Origin: Methylopumilus sp003533095
GTDB lineage: Bacteria > Pseudomonadota > Gammaproteobacteria > Burkholderiales > Methylophilaceae
DNA length: 64,000 bases
Assembly: GCA_963977845.1 (NCBI GenBank)
Contig: CAXBPZ010000001.1
Coordinates: 124,001-188,000 of the forward strand
Direction of reading: 5' to 3'
The notes beneath the pieces were generated by a model. It was not told where the DNA came from, made no database searches, and was given only the letters and a program-made list of their open reading frames with translations. Below are positions 34,971 through 44,097 of the stretch, in pieces. Each line of letters opens with the position of its first letter. The first letter of the stretch is position 1. The position numbers and the translations under genes are program-made.

Positions 34971-36338
34971 GTGTTGTTAAAAAATACTTTACTTTTTTTG
35001 TTGTTGTTTCCAAGTTTACTTTTAGCTCAAACTACAGAATTTAAGCTTTCCAATGGATTAAAAATTATCGTAAGAGAAGATCATCGCTCTCCGGTAGTTG
35101 TCTCACAAGTTTGGTATCGCGCAGGGAGTCTTGATGAAGTGAATGGTAAAACAGGTGTGGCCCACGTTCTTGAACATATGATGTTTAAAGGCACAAAGAA
35201 AATAAAAGCGGGAGAATTTTCTAGACTTATTGCGAAGGCTGGCGGTAAAGAGAATGCATTTACGGGAGCAGACTACACTTGCTACTTTCAGCAGCTTGAA
35301 AAATCAAAGCTTGAGCTTTCATTTGAATTAGAAGCAGATCGTATGCAGAATCTAAACCTTTCTAAAGAAGAATTTGAAAAGGAAATAAAAGTAGTTATGG
35401 AAGAGCGAAGATGGAGAACTGAAGATAAACCAACTTCGCAAGTCAAAGAGGAATTTCAATCTACTTTATTTAAATCTCACCCCTATAGTAGGCCCGTGGT
35501 TGGATGGATGAATGATCTTGAAAATATGACGGTTGAAGATGCAAGGGAATGGTATAAGAATTGGTACGCGCCTAATAATGCAACTTTAGTAGTTGTGGGA
35601 GATATTTATGCAAAAGATGTGTTAAATCTTGCAAAGAAATATTTTGAAAAAATTCCTGCAAGAAAAATACCTGAAAGAAAGCCTCAGGTTGAGCCCAAGC
35701 AAAACGGAGAGAGAAGGTCATACGTTAAGGCACCAAGTGAATTATCTTATCTTTTAATGGGATATCCTGTTCCAACCTTGAATGGACAAAATGAGAACGA
35801 TACTAACTCATGGGAGCCATACGCTTTAGAAGTATTATCGAATATTCTTGCTGGTAATAGCTCTTCAAGATTAAATCAAAATATTGTGAGAAATCAGCAT
35901 TTGGCTATTAGTGTAAGTGCTGGATATGACTCAACTTCCCGAGGAAGAATAAGCGTCTTTGAGTTAGAAGGCACACCAAATGATTTTAAAAAGATTTCTG
36001 ATCTTGAAAATGCTTTACTTCAAGAAATTGAAAAAATTAAAAAAGATGGTGTAACACAAGAGGAGTTAGACAGAGTCAAAGCAACGGTTATTGCAAGTGA
36101 TGTGTATCAAAAAGACTCTATGTTTGGTATGGCAATGGAAATCGGACAACTTGAAACAATGGGCTATTCTTTCCATTTGAGCGATGGGTATATTGAAAAA
36201 ATTAATAGCGTAACTTCTGAGCAAATAAAAAATGTAGCTACAAAATATTTAACTCGAGATAATTTATCGGTAGTCATTCTTGATCCACAGCCGATGACTC
36301 AAAATGCAAGCCCCAAGGGACGCCCACATGTTCATTAA
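34971..36338 (+). CDS. Zinc peptidase of family M16 (active subunit)
   Basis: Exported pitrilysin-like metalloprotease. It has a signal peptide of about 20 residues (LLLAQ), the inverted zinc motif HVLEH (H65, E68, H69) and the distal glutamate at 144/145 (VVMEERRW). The 455 residues are one M16 half, and the following gene encodes the partner half without the zinc motif. It starts with GTG behind AAGGA. A -10-like TATAAT lies at 34941-34946. Substrate unknown; such pairs probably process or degrade periplasmic peptides. Confidence 0.92.
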   Translation: MLLKNTLLFLLLFPSLLLAQTTEFKLSNGLKIIVREDHRSPVVVSQVWYRAGSLDEVNGKTGVAHVLEHMMFKGTKKIKAGEFSRLIAKAGGKENAFTGADYTCYFQQLEKSKLELSFELEADRMQNLNLSKEEFEKEIKVVMEERRWRTEDKPTSQVKEEFQSTLFKSHPYSRPVVGWMNDLENMTVEDAREWYKNWYAPNNATLVVVGDIYAKDVLNLAKKYFEKIPARKIPERKPQVEPKQNGERRSYVKAPSELSYLLMGYPVPTLNGQNENDTNSWEPYALEVLSNILAGNSSSRLNQNIVRNQHLAISVSAGYDSTSRGRISVFELEGTPNDFKKISDLENALLQEIEKIKKDGVTQEELDRVKATVIASDVYQKDSMFGMAMEIGQLETMGYSFHLSDGYIEKINSVTSEQIKNVATKYLTRDNLSVVILDPQPMTQNASPKGRPHVH

Positions 36339-37632
36339 ACTTATTCAACTAATTTTTTTGTTTGTCTGTTTTCAGTTAAATGCTTTTGCTGAATTAAAAA
36401 TTAATACTTGGGAGACAAAAGAGGGAGCTAAGGTTCTTTTTGTAGAAAATCATGACCTTCCTATACTTGATGTTAATGTGAATTTTTTTGCAGGGAGCGC
36501 TCAAGATCCTATTGGTAAAGAAGGCCTTGCAAACTTAACACATCATCTTATGAATTTAGGTGCAGGCGGAATAAATGAAGAGAAATTAGCGAATCAATTT
36601 TCAGATATAGGTGCTGCAATTGGCGGAGACGTGGATCTTGATCGAGCTTACTTTAAATTAAGAACTTTAAGCTCAGCTCCTCAAAGAGATAAAGCACTTA
36701 CACTTTTTAAATATGTGATACATGCACCTGATTTTCCTGTTCCAGTGATAGACAGAGAAAAAGATAGAATTATTGCAAGTATCAAACAATCAATGACGCA
36801 ACCAGAAACTATTGCTAATCTCGCATTCATGAAATCTATTTATGGAGATCATCCATATGGGCGTAATGAGGCTGGAAATATAGATACTTTGCAAAAGTTA
36901 AATCAAGCTGATTTAAAACAATTTTATAAAAATTATTATTCATCATTTGAATCGTCAATTGTAATTGTTGGAGATGTTAGCGCTGATGAAGCTAAAAAAA
37001 TAAGTGAGTCTATTAGCCAAGGACTTCCTCAGGGAAATACAAAACACAATATAGCTTCTGTGACAGCTCAAAATTATGTAGGAGTTAAAAAAATACAGCA
37101 TCCTGCAAAGCAGGCTCATATATTAATGGGTATGCCAGCATTAAAACGTGGAGAAAAAGATTATTTTCCTTTATATGTTGGAAATTATATTTTAGGCGGC
37201 GGCGGTTTTGTTTCTAGACTTACTGAAGAGGTTAGAGAAAAAAAAGGTTTGGTTTATAGTGTCTACAGCTATTTTATGCCGCTTTATGTTGAAGGCCCCC
37301 TTGAAATTGGACTACAAACAAAAAAAGAACAAGCTGATGAGGCGCTTAGCATTGTAAATTCGACTATTAAAAAATTTATCGATGAAGGTCCAAATGAAAA
37401 AGAGCTTATAGCCGCAAAACAAAATTTGGTTGGCGGATTTCCTTTAAGACTTGATAGTAATGCAAAAATTGTTGATTATCTAAGCATGATTGCTTTTTAT
37501 AAATTGCCAATTTCTTATATTGATAATTATGTAAGTGAGATTAATAAAGTAACAGTAAATCAAATAAAAGCAGCATTTAAAAATAAAATTGATCCGAATA
37601 AACTTACTACAATTATTGTAGGTGCAGAGTAG
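36328..37632 (+). CDS. M16 family peptidase homologue (inactive subunit)
   Basis: Second half of the M16 heterodimer. It starts at ATG 36328, inside the end of the preceding gene (11-nt overlap), and gives 434 residues with a signal peptide (about 1-21). The zinc motif position reads THHLM (71-75) instead of HxxEH, so it cannot bind zinc in the usual way. It keeps the substrate-binding R/Y stretch (EEVREKKGLVYSVYSYF) that partners the active half. The frame is open 8 codons further upstream, but those would precede the signal peptide. Confidence 0.91.
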   Translation: MFIKLIQLIFLFVCFQLNAFAELKINTWETKEGAKVLFVENHDLPILDVNVNFFAGSAQDPIGKEGLANLTHHLMNLGAGGINEEKLANQFSDIGAAIGGDVDLDRAYFKLRTLSSAPQRDKALTLFKYVIHAPDFPVPVIDREKDRIIASIKQSMTQPETIANLAFMKSIYGDHPYGRNEAGNIDTLQKLNQADLKQFYKNYYSSFESSIVIVGDVSADEAKKISESISQGLPQGNTKHNIASVTAQNYVGVKKIQHPAKQAHILMGMPALKRGEKDYFPLYVGNYILGGGGFVSRLTEEVREKKGLVYSVYSYFMPLYVEGPLEIGLQTKKEQADEALSIVNSTIKKFIDEGPNEKELIAAKQNLVGGFPLRLDSNAKIVDYLSMIAFYKLPISYIDNYVSEINKVTVNQIKAAFKNKIDPNKLTTIIVGAE

Positions 37633-37635
37633 TTT

Positions 37636-38196
37636 TTGAAGACAGTTAAAAATCAAGTCAAAATTATTGGCGGGAAATGGAAAAGAAAAAATATTTCTTT
37701 TGTTGATGCCCCAAGTCTGAGGCCAACCCCTAGCAGAGTAAGAGAGACTCTATTTAATTGGTTAGATCAAGATTTAACTGGCAAGGTTTGTTTAGATCTC
37801 TTTTCGGGTTCTGGCGTCATTGGTTTTGAATCTCTTTCTAGGGGCGCGTTAAGTGTGGTAATGGTTGAAAAATCCCCCCAAGTTTATAAAATGATCCAAG
37901 AAAATAAAAAACTACTTCAAGCAGAAAAAGCGCAAGTTCATTTTATGGATGCACTTATATTCCTTCAGGAAAATAATACTAAGTTTGACATTATTTTCTG
38001 TGATCCTCCTTTTGACGAAGGTTGGGAAGATAAATTATTTCCTCAATTAGCTAACCATTTAAACAAGGATGGGCTAATATACTTTGAATCAGCGTCTGCT
38101 TTGAAAGAACATGATGAATTTAATGTTTTTAAAAAAAGAAAAGCAGGTAATGTTTTTTATCATCTTGTGGCATTAAAAAATAATGAGTCAATCTAA
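37636..38196 (+). CDS. rsmD: 16S rRNA (guanine966-N2)-methyltransferase
   Basis: Methylates G966 of 16S rRNA. Rossmann methyltransferase with LDLFSGSG (53-60) and catalytic DPPF (123-126); RPTPSRVRETLFNWL (29-43) is the family signature. At 186 residues it has normal length. The start is TTG at 37636, three nt after the previous stop. It overlaps coaD by 14 nt, and rsmD-coaD is a conserved pair. Confidence 0.95.
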   Translation: MKTVKNQVKIIGGKWKRKNISFVDAPSLRPTPSRVRETLFNWLDQDLTGKVCLDLFSGSGVIGFESLSRGALSVVMVEKSPQVYKMIQENKKLLQAEKAQVHFMDALIFLQENNTKFDIIFCDPPFDEGWEDKLFPQLANHLNKDGLIYFESASALKEHDEFNVFKKRKAGNVFYHLVALKNNESI

Positions 38197-38674
38197 CTTA
38201 TCTATAGCTGTATATCCTGGAACTTTTGATCCTATTACGTTAGGTCATGAGAATATTGCTCATCGCGCTACTAAAATTTTTGATAAAGTAATTGTTGCTG
38301 TGGCTGGTAATTCAAGCAAACAATGTTTTTTTTCACTTGAGAAGAGGGTAGATTTGGTGAAGGCTGTATTCAATGGCCATAAACACATTGAAGTAATTGG
38401 ATTTAATGGGCTTTTAATGGATTTTGTCGAATCGCAAAATGCACAAGTTGTGATTCGAGGCTTAAGAGCCGTTTCTGATTTTGAATACGAATTTCAATTA
38501 GCGGGCATGAATCGCAAACTTTATCCAAATGTTGAAACACTTTTTTTAACACCTTCCGAGCAGTTTACTTTCTTATCTTCAAGTTTAGTTAGGGAGGTTG
38601 CTTCTTTAGGCGGAAATATAGATCAGTTCGTATCCCCAGTAGTCAAAGAAGCTATGAAAAAAACTGGACGGTAA
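38183..38674 (+). CDS. coaD: Phosphopantetheine adenylyltransferase
   Basis: Penultimate step of CoA synthesis: transfers AMP from ATP to 4'-phosphopantetheine. YPGTFDPITLGH (11-22) carries the nucleotidyltransferase T/HxGH motif, and SSSLVRE near residue 130 is the second signature. The 163 residues match the family. It overlaps rsmD and is followed 2 nt later by the ferredoxin gene. Confidence 0.97.
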   Translation: MSQSNLSIAVYPGTFDPITLGHENIAHRATKIFDKVIVAVAGNSSKQCFFSLEKRVDLVKAVFNGHKHIEVIGFNGLLMDFVESQNAQVVIRGLRAVSDFEYEFQLAGMNRKLYPNVETLFLTPSEQFTFLSSSLVREVASLGGNIDQFVSPVVKEAMKKTGR

Positions 38675-38676
38675 TC

Positions 38677-38934
38677 ATGGCTTTAATGATTACGGATGAA
38701 TGTATTAACTGTGATGTATGTGAACCGGAGTGCCCAAACCATGCTATTTATCAAGGGCTTCACATCTATGAAATCAATCCTGAGTTATGCACAGAATGCA
38801 TTGGGCATTTTGATGTGCCTCAATGTCAAGAAGTGTGTCCTGTAGATTGTATTCCAATTAATCCTCAATTTATTGAGTCTAAAGAAGCACTTTTGTTTAA
38901 GTATCATCAACTTCAAAAAGATAAAGTGAGTTAG
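38677..38934 (+). CDS. YfhL-type 2[4Fe-4S] ferredoxin
   Basis: Small electron carrier of 85 residues with two clusters. The ligand pattern is C9, C12, C15, C19 and C38, C41, C50, C54, with the long Cx8C insertion in the second motif (CTECIGHFDVPQC) that marks Allochromatium-type (Alvin) ferredoxins. An additional C58 is present. The coaD-fdx pairing is common in proteobacteria. The partner enzyme is unknown. Confidence 0.92.
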   Translation: MALMITDECINCDVCEPECPNHAIYQGLHIYEINPELCTECIGHFDVPQCQEVCPVDCIPINPQFIESKEALLFKYHQLQKDKVS

Positions 38935-38936
38935 TT

Positions 38937-39326
38937 ATGCGTGTACTTCACACTATGATTCGTGTCATTGATTTAGAAAAATCAATCAATTTTTATACCA
39001 ATGTTTTAGGCATGACATTATTAAGGCGTCATGAATATCCTGATGGAAAATTTACATTAGCTTTTGTGGGTTTTGGTGATGAAAAAGATCATGCAGTAAT
39101 TGAGCTCACTTACAATTGGGACGTGACAAGTTATGACAAAGGCAATGCTTTTGGACATATTGCAATTGAAGTTGAAGATGCTTACAAAGCTTGCGCATTA
39201 ATCAAAGCAAAAGGTGGGAAAGTGATTCGTGAGGCCGGTCCCATGCAACATGGAACAACAGTGATTGCTTTTATTGAAGATCCAGATGGATATAAGATTG
39301 AATTAATCCAAGCCGGAACTTTTTAG
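38937..39326 (+). CDS. gloA: Lactoylglutathione lyase (glyoxalase I)
   Basis: Converts the methylglyoxal-glutathione hemithioacetal to S-lactoylglutathione. VOC fold of 129 residues. The four metal ligands are in place at H5, E56, H74 and E122, the same numbering as the E. coli nickel enzyme. It follows the ferredoxin gene by 2 nt and stops next to convergent dnaJ. Confidence 0.95.
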   Translation: MRVLHTMIRVIDLEKSINFYTNVLGMTLLRRHEYPDGKFTLAFVGFGDEKDHAVIELTYNWDVTSYDKGNAFGHIAIEVEDAYKACALIKAKGGKVIREAGPMQHGTTVIAFIEDPDGYKIELIQAGTF

Positions 39327-40448
39327 CTAATCAAACAAGTCTTTCATTTTATCAAGCCAACCTTTTGATTTTGGACTGTGTTTTCCACGATCCAATTGAT
39401 TGATCTCTTCAAGTTCTTGTAATAATTCTTTTTGTCTTTCTGTAAGCTTTACGGGTGTTTCCACAGAAACATGACAATGAAGATCACCAGGTGAATTTTG
39501 TCTTAAAGGTTTAATGCCTTTTCCTTTTAATCTGAATACTGCGCCTGTTTGTGTTTCTGCAGGTATTTTCATTTTGGCATGGCCATCCAGAGTAGGCACC
39601 TCTATTTCGCCACCAAGAGCTGCAGTGGTAAAGCTAATAGGCATTTCACAATGTAAATTACCGCCATCTCGTTCGAATAAATCATGTTTCTTTAAATGAA
39701 CTACAACATAAAGATCACCTGGAGGCCCACCATTAATACCTGATTCACCTTCACCAGATAGGCGAATGCGATCACCTTCATCTACACCAGCAGGAATCTT
39801 AACGGAAAGTGTTTTATTTTGTTTAACACGACTCGCTCCATGACAGGTTGAACATGGCTCCTTGATAATTTTTCCTGTGCCATGACATTTAGGACAAGTT
39901 TGTTGAACAGAAAAAAATCCTTGCTGCATTCTAACTTGACCATGACCATGACAAGTATCACATGAGACTGGTTGTGTGCCAGGTTTAGCCCCAGTACCTT
40001 TACAAGGCTCACAAGATGTCATGACAGGAATACGAATTTTTGTTTCAGTGCCTTTTGCAGCGTCTTCAAGGCTAATTTCCATGTTATAGCGAAGATCAGC
40101 ACCTCGATAAACATTAGATTTCTGGCCACCTCGACCACCACCGAAAATATCGCCAAAAATGTCACCAAAAGCATCATTGAAGTCTGAAAATCCAGCAGAA
40201 CCATGTCCGCCCATACTTGGATCTACACCTGCATGACCATACTGATCATAACTTGCTCTCTTTTGTGAATCTGAAAGTATTTCATAAGCCTCTTTGGCTT
40301 CTTTAAAATTTTCTTCGGCTTTTGGATTGTCAGGATTGCGATCAGGGTGAAATTTCATCGCAAGTTTGCGATAAGCTTTTTTTATTTCGTCTTCTGAAGC
40401 GTCACGAGATACACCAAGAGTCTCGTAATAATCTTTTTTGGTCGCCAT
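39327..40448 (-). CDS. dnaJ: Chaperone DnaJ
   Basis: Hsp40 co-chaperone that stimulates DnaK ATPase. The J domain has HPD at 34-36 and a Gly/Phe-rich linker (about 71-108). Four zinc repeats follow at C146/C149, C163/C166, C185/C188 and C199/C202; the last repeat reads CSTCHGAS, with the final Gly replaced by Ser. The C-terminal substrate domains complete 373 residues. A hairpin terminator separates it from dnaK, so part of its expression may be independent. Confidence 0.97.
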   Translation of the reverse strand: MATKKDYYETLGVSRDASEDEIKKAYRKLAMKFHPDRNPDNPKAEENFKEAKEAYEILSDSQKRASYDQYGHAGVDPSMGGHGSAGFSDFNDAFGDIFGDIFGGGRGGQKSNVYRGADLRYNMEISLEDAAKGTETKIRIPVMTSCEPCKGTGAKPGTQPVSCDTCHGHGQVRMQQGFFSVQQTCPKCHGTGKIIKEPCSTCHGASRVKQNKTLSVKIPAGVDEGDRIRLSGEGESGINGGPPGDLYVVVHLKKHDLFERDGGNLHCEMPISFTTAALGGEIEVPTLDGHAKMKIPAETQTGAVFRLKGKGIKPLRQNSPGDLHCHVSVETPVKLTERQKELLQELEEINQLDRGKHSPKSKGWLDKMKDLFD

Positions 40449-40468
40449 GATATTTTTTCAAAAAAACA

Positions 40469-40497
40469 AAACAACATCAGAAAAACTGATGTTGTTT
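40469..40497 (-). terminator. Intrinsic terminator between dnaK and dnaJ
   Basis: A perfect 12-bp stem (40469-40480 with 40486-40497) and 5-nt loop, followed on the minus strand by TGTTTTTTT. It lies right after dnaK and before the dnaJ start, so it should lower dnaJ transcription relative to dnaK. Confidence 0.85.
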
Positions 40498-40510
40498 AGG
40501 TGGTTATAGG

Positions 40511-42442
40511 TTATTTGTCTTTTTTGTCTTGCTTCACTTCTTCAAATTCCGCATCAACTACTTCAGCATCAACTGTTTTTTCTTCTTGTTGAGGTGTGCC
40601 ACCAGTATTAGGCTGTTGCGCTTGCTGTTCAGCATAAATTTTCTCGCCTAATTTCTGAGATGCTTCCATTAACTCTTTTGTTTTGGCCTCAATTTCTTCT
40701 TTATTATCAGATTTTAAGGATTCTTCTAAAGATTTTATAGCAGCCTCAATTTTGTCTTTTTCGGCAGCGTCTAATTTATCTCCATGATCAGTGATAGATT
40801 TTTTCACTGAATGAATCATGCCATCTGCAGAGTTTTTAACATCTACAAGCTCTCTAATTTTACGATCTTCATCAGCATATTTCACAGCGTCTTCTTCCAT
40901 TTTCTTAATTTCTTCTTCGCTGAGACCACTATTTGCTTTAATCGTAATTTTATTTTCTTTACCAGTAGCTTTATCTTTAGCAGATACATGCAAGATACCA
41001 TTAGCGTCAATATCAAAGGTCACTTCAATTTGAGGGGTACCTCTTGGTGCTGGAGGTATATCAGTTAAATTAAATTGACCTAGACTCTTATTGCCTGAAG
41101 CTACTTCACGTTCACCTTGGAGAACATGAATCGTCACAGCATTTTGATTATCTTCAGCAGTTGAGAATACCTGAGATGCTTTAGTAGGTATGGTTGTATT
41201 TTTCTTAATAAGTTTAGTCATTACACTTCCAAGTGTTTCAATGCCTAAACTTAATGGTGTAACATCGAGAAGTAAAACATCTTTTACGTCACCTTGAAGG
41301 ACGCCACCTTGAATCGCTGCTCCCACGGCAACAGCTTCATCAGGATTTACATCTTTTCTCGGTTCTTTACCAAAGATATCTTTTACTTTTTCTTGCACTT
41401 TTGGCATACGACTTTGTCCGCCTACAAGAATAATGTCTGATATATCAGTTCCAGAAACGCCAGCATCTTTCATGGCAACTTTACATGGTTCAATGGTTCT
41501 TTCAATTAAATCATCTACAAGAGATTCAAACTTTGCACGCGTAATTTTTACCACAAGGTGTTTCGGACCGCTTGCGTCAGCGGTAATGTATGGCAAGTTA
41601 ACTTCAGTTTGTTGGCTACTTGAAAGTTCAATCTTCGCTTTTTCAGCTGCTTCTTTTAGACGTTGCTTAGCAAGTAGGTCGTTTCTTAAGTCAAGACCAT
41701 TTTCTTTTTTAAATTCATCAGCTAAAAAATCAATCAGACGATTATCAAAGTCTTCACCACCTAAGAAAGTATCTCCATTTGTAGATAGCACTTCAAATTG
41801 ATGCTCACCATCAACCGTTGAGATTTCAATAATTGATACGTCAAATGTTCCGCCACCTAAATCGTAGACAGCAATCTTTCGATCGCCTTCTTGTTTATCA
41901 AGGCCAAAAGCAAGTGCTGCGGCAGTTGGTTCGTTAATAATACGTTTAACCTCAAGACCCGCAATTCGACCTGCATCTTTAGTAGCTTGACGTTGGCTAT
42001 CATTAAAATAAGCAGGCACAGTGATAACTGCTTCTGTAACTTCTTCACCAAGGTAATCTTCAGCAGTTTTTTTCATTTTTCTTAAAACTTCTGCTGAAAT
42101 TTGTGGAGGGGCCATTTTTTGGTCACGCACTTTTACCCACGCATCACCATTGTCAGCTTTTGAAATTTCATATGGCATTAAACTAATATCTTTTTGCACC
42201 TCTTTTTCTTCAAAACGGCGGCCAATTAAACGCTTAACAGCAAATAATGTATTTTTTGGGTTAGTAACTGCTTGTCTTTTTGCGGGCGCACCAACTAGAA
42301 TCTCACCATCATCTTGATAAGCGATAATTGAAGGCGTTGTGCGAGCGCCCTCTGCATTTTCAATCACTTTAGGCTTTCCGCCTTCCATAACAGCCACACA
42401 GGAGTTCGTTGTTCCTAAGTCAATACCGATAATTTTAGCCAT
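40511..42442 (-). CDS. dnaK: Chaperone DnaK (Hsp70)
   Basis: ATP-driven chaperone. It begins MAKIIGIDLGTTNSC, has the phosphate loop VYDLGGGTFDVSI (about 193-205) and the linker VLLLDVTPLSLGIET. A substrate domain and lid follow. The C-terminus ends with a charged EVVDAEFEEV-type segment and a short Lys/Asp tail. The 643 residues match the family. It follows grpE by 70 nt, with a sigma-32-type promoter in between. Confidence 0.98.
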   Translation of the reverse strand: MAKIIGIDLGTTNSCVAVMEGGKPKVIENAEGARTTPSIIAYQDDGEILVGAPAKRQAVTNPKNTLFAVKRLIGRRFEEKEVQKDISLMPYEISKADNGDAWVKVRDQKMAPPQISAEVLRKMKKTAEDYLGEEVTEAVITVPAYFNDSQRQATKDAGRIAGLEVKRIINEPTAAALAFGLDKQEGDRKIAVYDLGGGTFDVSIIEISTVDGEHQFEVLSTNGDTFLGGEDFDNRLIDFLADEFKKENGLDLRNDLLAKQRLKEAAEKAKIELSSSQQTEVNLPYITADASGPKHLVVKITRAKFESLVDDLIERTIEPCKVAMKDAGVSGTDISDIILVGGQSRMPKVQEKVKDIFGKEPRKDVNPDEAVAVGAAIQGGVLQGDVKDVLLLDVTPLSLGIETLGSVMTKLIKKNTTIPTKASQVFSTAEDNQNAVTIHVLQGEREVASGNKSLGQFNLTDIPPAPRGTPQIEVTFDIDANGILHVSAKDKATGKENKITIKANSGLSEEEIKKMEEDAVKYADEDRKIRELVDVKNSADGMIHSVKKSITDHGDKLDAAEKDKIEAAIKSLEESLKSDNKEEIEAKTKELMEASQKLGEKIYAEQQAQQPNTGGTPQQEEKTVDAEVVDAEFEEVKQDKKDK

Positions 42443-42481
42443 TTTTTTTCCTTAAAAAATCCATTTAAATTGATATACCTA

Positions 42482-42509
42482 TAATTGGGACAGTCTTGAA
42501 TATTTCAAG
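42482..42509 (-). promoter_or_regulatory. Sigma-32-type heat-shock promoter for dnaK
   Basis: On the minus strand, CTTGAAA (-35, 42503-42509) and TCCCAATTA (-10, 42482-42490) are separated by 12 nt. This is close to the heat-shock pattern CTTGAAA-N13-CCCCATNT. It lies just downstream of the grpE stop and 40 nt before dnaK. Confidence 0.7.
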
Positions 42510-42512
42510 AGC

Positions 42513-43043
42513 TTATGTATTTTTAGTTTTTGAAACAGTTACCAGAGCAGGTCTTATGACTCTTTCATTCAGCAGATAACCTTTTTGAAGAACAGTTAAA
42601 ATTTTATTTGGCTCTTCTTCTGATTCAACCATGCTGATTGCTTGGTGTTGATTAGGATCAAATTTTTCACCTAATGCCTTAATTTCATGGATACCGAACT
42701 TCTCAAACACATTAATGAGTTGTTTTTGTGTGAGCTCAACACCATTTTTGTAACTATCTACATTCGCATTTTCAACTGTTAAGGCTGCATCGAGACTATC
42801 TTTTACAGAAAGCAATTCACCGCTAAATTTTTCTAGTGCAAATTTTCTAGCTTTATCGATATCTTCGAAAGAACGTTTTCTTATATTTTCTCCTTCAGCT
42901 TTAACATAGAGAACTTGTGCTTGAGTTTCGGCTAATTTTTCTTCAAGAAGCTTTATTTGATCTTCCGGGTTATTAGGAGGGGATTGATCTGGATTATTAT
43001 TTGAATCATCAATAGATGAGTTTTCTTTATCTTCTACATTCAT
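42513..43043 (-). CDS. grpE: Nucleotide exchange factor GrpE
   Basis: Releases ADP from DnaK. The 176 residues contain an acidic N-terminus (about 1-28), a long coiled coil (about 29-95) with AEGENIRKRSFEDIDKARKFALEKF, and the C-terminal beta domain ending VLQKGYLLNERVIRPALVTVSK. It is the first gene of the grpE-dnaK-dnaJ run. A good sigma-32-type promoter precedes it. Confidence 0.96.
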   Translation of the reverse strand: MNVEDKENSSIDDSNNNPDQSPPNNPEDQIKLLEEKLAETQAQVLYVKAEGENIRKRSFEDIDKARKFALEKFSGELLSVKDSLDAALTVENANVDSYKNGVELTQKQLINVFEKFGIHEIKALGEKFDPNQHQAISMVESEEEPNKILTVLQKGYLLNERVIRPALVTVSKTKNT

Positions 43044-43085
43044 AATTTTGCCTTTTAAAACTTAAAATATTGCGAATTAAATCAA

Positions 43086-43113
43086 ATGTGGGGATGAAAC
43101 CTTAAATTTCAAG
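43086..43113 (-). promoter_or_regulatory. Sigma-32-type heat-shock promoter for grpE
   Basis: On the minus strand, CTTGAAA (-35, 43107-43113), 13 nt, then CCCCACAT (-10, 43086-43093). Only one position differs from the core consensus CTTGAAA-N13-CCCCATNT. The -10 lies 42 nt before the grpE ATG. Confidence 0.85.
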
Positions 43114-43123
43114 TGCATTAAAG

Positions 43124-44083
43124 TTAAATAATTGCCTCAATTTGCGAAATAGTTGATTCGACGGAAGGAATGACTCCAATTTCTCCTAAATTGACAGATG
43201 GTACTTTGATATTGGGATAAACCCCATTAAGGTATGGATTGCTGTCCATATAAAGACCTATGGTAGGAATACCGAGAGCATTGGCAAGATGAGTGAGTCC
43301 TGAATCAACACCAATTACACATTTAGCCCCCGATATAATATTTGCGAGATTACTAATATTCATTTTAGGTAGCACTAGGCAATTGGTTGATGTTTTTCGA
43401 AGTGCCTTAGAAACTTGATATTCCTCAAGATTGCCCCAAGGTAATAAAACTCTTAGACCTAAAACATTAAAAAATTGGATAATTTTTTGCCAATAATCCA
43501 AAGGCCACTGTTTGCTTCTTTTGCTCGAACCATGAATCAAAACGACGTAACGTTCAGATAGATTAAAGTTATTGATGTTGTGTATTTCTAATCCAAAATG
43601 AGCAGATTGATCTAATAAATTATATTCAAAGCATTTAGATGCCAATTCTCTATTGCGCACGACCGCATGGATCTGCTTTGAGACACTATGCGTATGTTTG
43701 TAGAAATAAGATGCAGCCGCCTCTCGAATGGACGATTTATCAAAGCCATGAATATCACCGTGTGTAAATAAAGTGAAAAAAGCGCTTTTTAAAAGCCCCT
43801 GAAAATCAATCACAATATCGTAGTGATTATGACGAATAGTTTTGATGGCTTTATAAAGACCCATCCATGATGTTTTTTTTCTTAGGTTTTTTTTCCAAGA
43901 CCTTAGAGAGATAGTAATAACCGAATTAATTTCAGGATGAAGCCTTGGAATATCTGCAAAAGACTCTTCAACTAACCAATCAATTGAACTTTCAGGAACA
44001 AAATATTTAATATCGTTGACAACAGGGAGGCAGTGAATAATATCCCCGAGTGAGGATGTTTTAATGATAAGTATGCGAATCAT
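43124..44083 (-). CDS. waaC: LPS heptosyltransferase I
   Basis: GT9 glycosyltransferase that adds the first L,D-heptose to Kdo of the LPS inner core, using ADP-heptose. The 319 residues start MIRILIIKTSSLGDIIHCLP, the typical heptosyltransferase I N-terminus, and contain VDFQGLLKSA, HGSSKRSKQWP and VIGVDSGLTHLANALG. The latter is the nucleotide-sugar binding block. It stands 41 nt upstream of the grpE promoter region on the same strand and is divergent from edd. Confidence 0.93.
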   Translation of the reverse strand: MIRILIIKTSSLGDIIHCLPVVNDIKYFVPESSIDWLVEESFADIPRLHPEINSVITISLRSWKKNLRKKTSWMGLYKAIKTIRHNHYDIVIDFQGLLKSAFFTLFTHGDIHGFDKSSIREAAASYFYKHTHSVSKQIHAVVRNRELASKCFEYNLLDQSAHFGLEIHNINNFNLSERYVVLIHGSSKRSKQWPLDYWQKIIQFFNVLGLRVLLPWGNLEEYQVSKALRKTSTNCLVLPKMNISNLANIISGAKCVIGVDSGLTHLANALGIPTIGLYMDSNPYLNGVYPNIKVPSVNLGEIGVIPSVESTISQIEAII

Positions 44084-44097
44084 ATAAAGAATTTTCT

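Noticed and set aside
41433..41801. A 122-codon plus-strand frame opposite dnaK
   Set aside because: Antisense shadow of a highly conserved gene; long antisense frames opposite dnaK are a known artefact.
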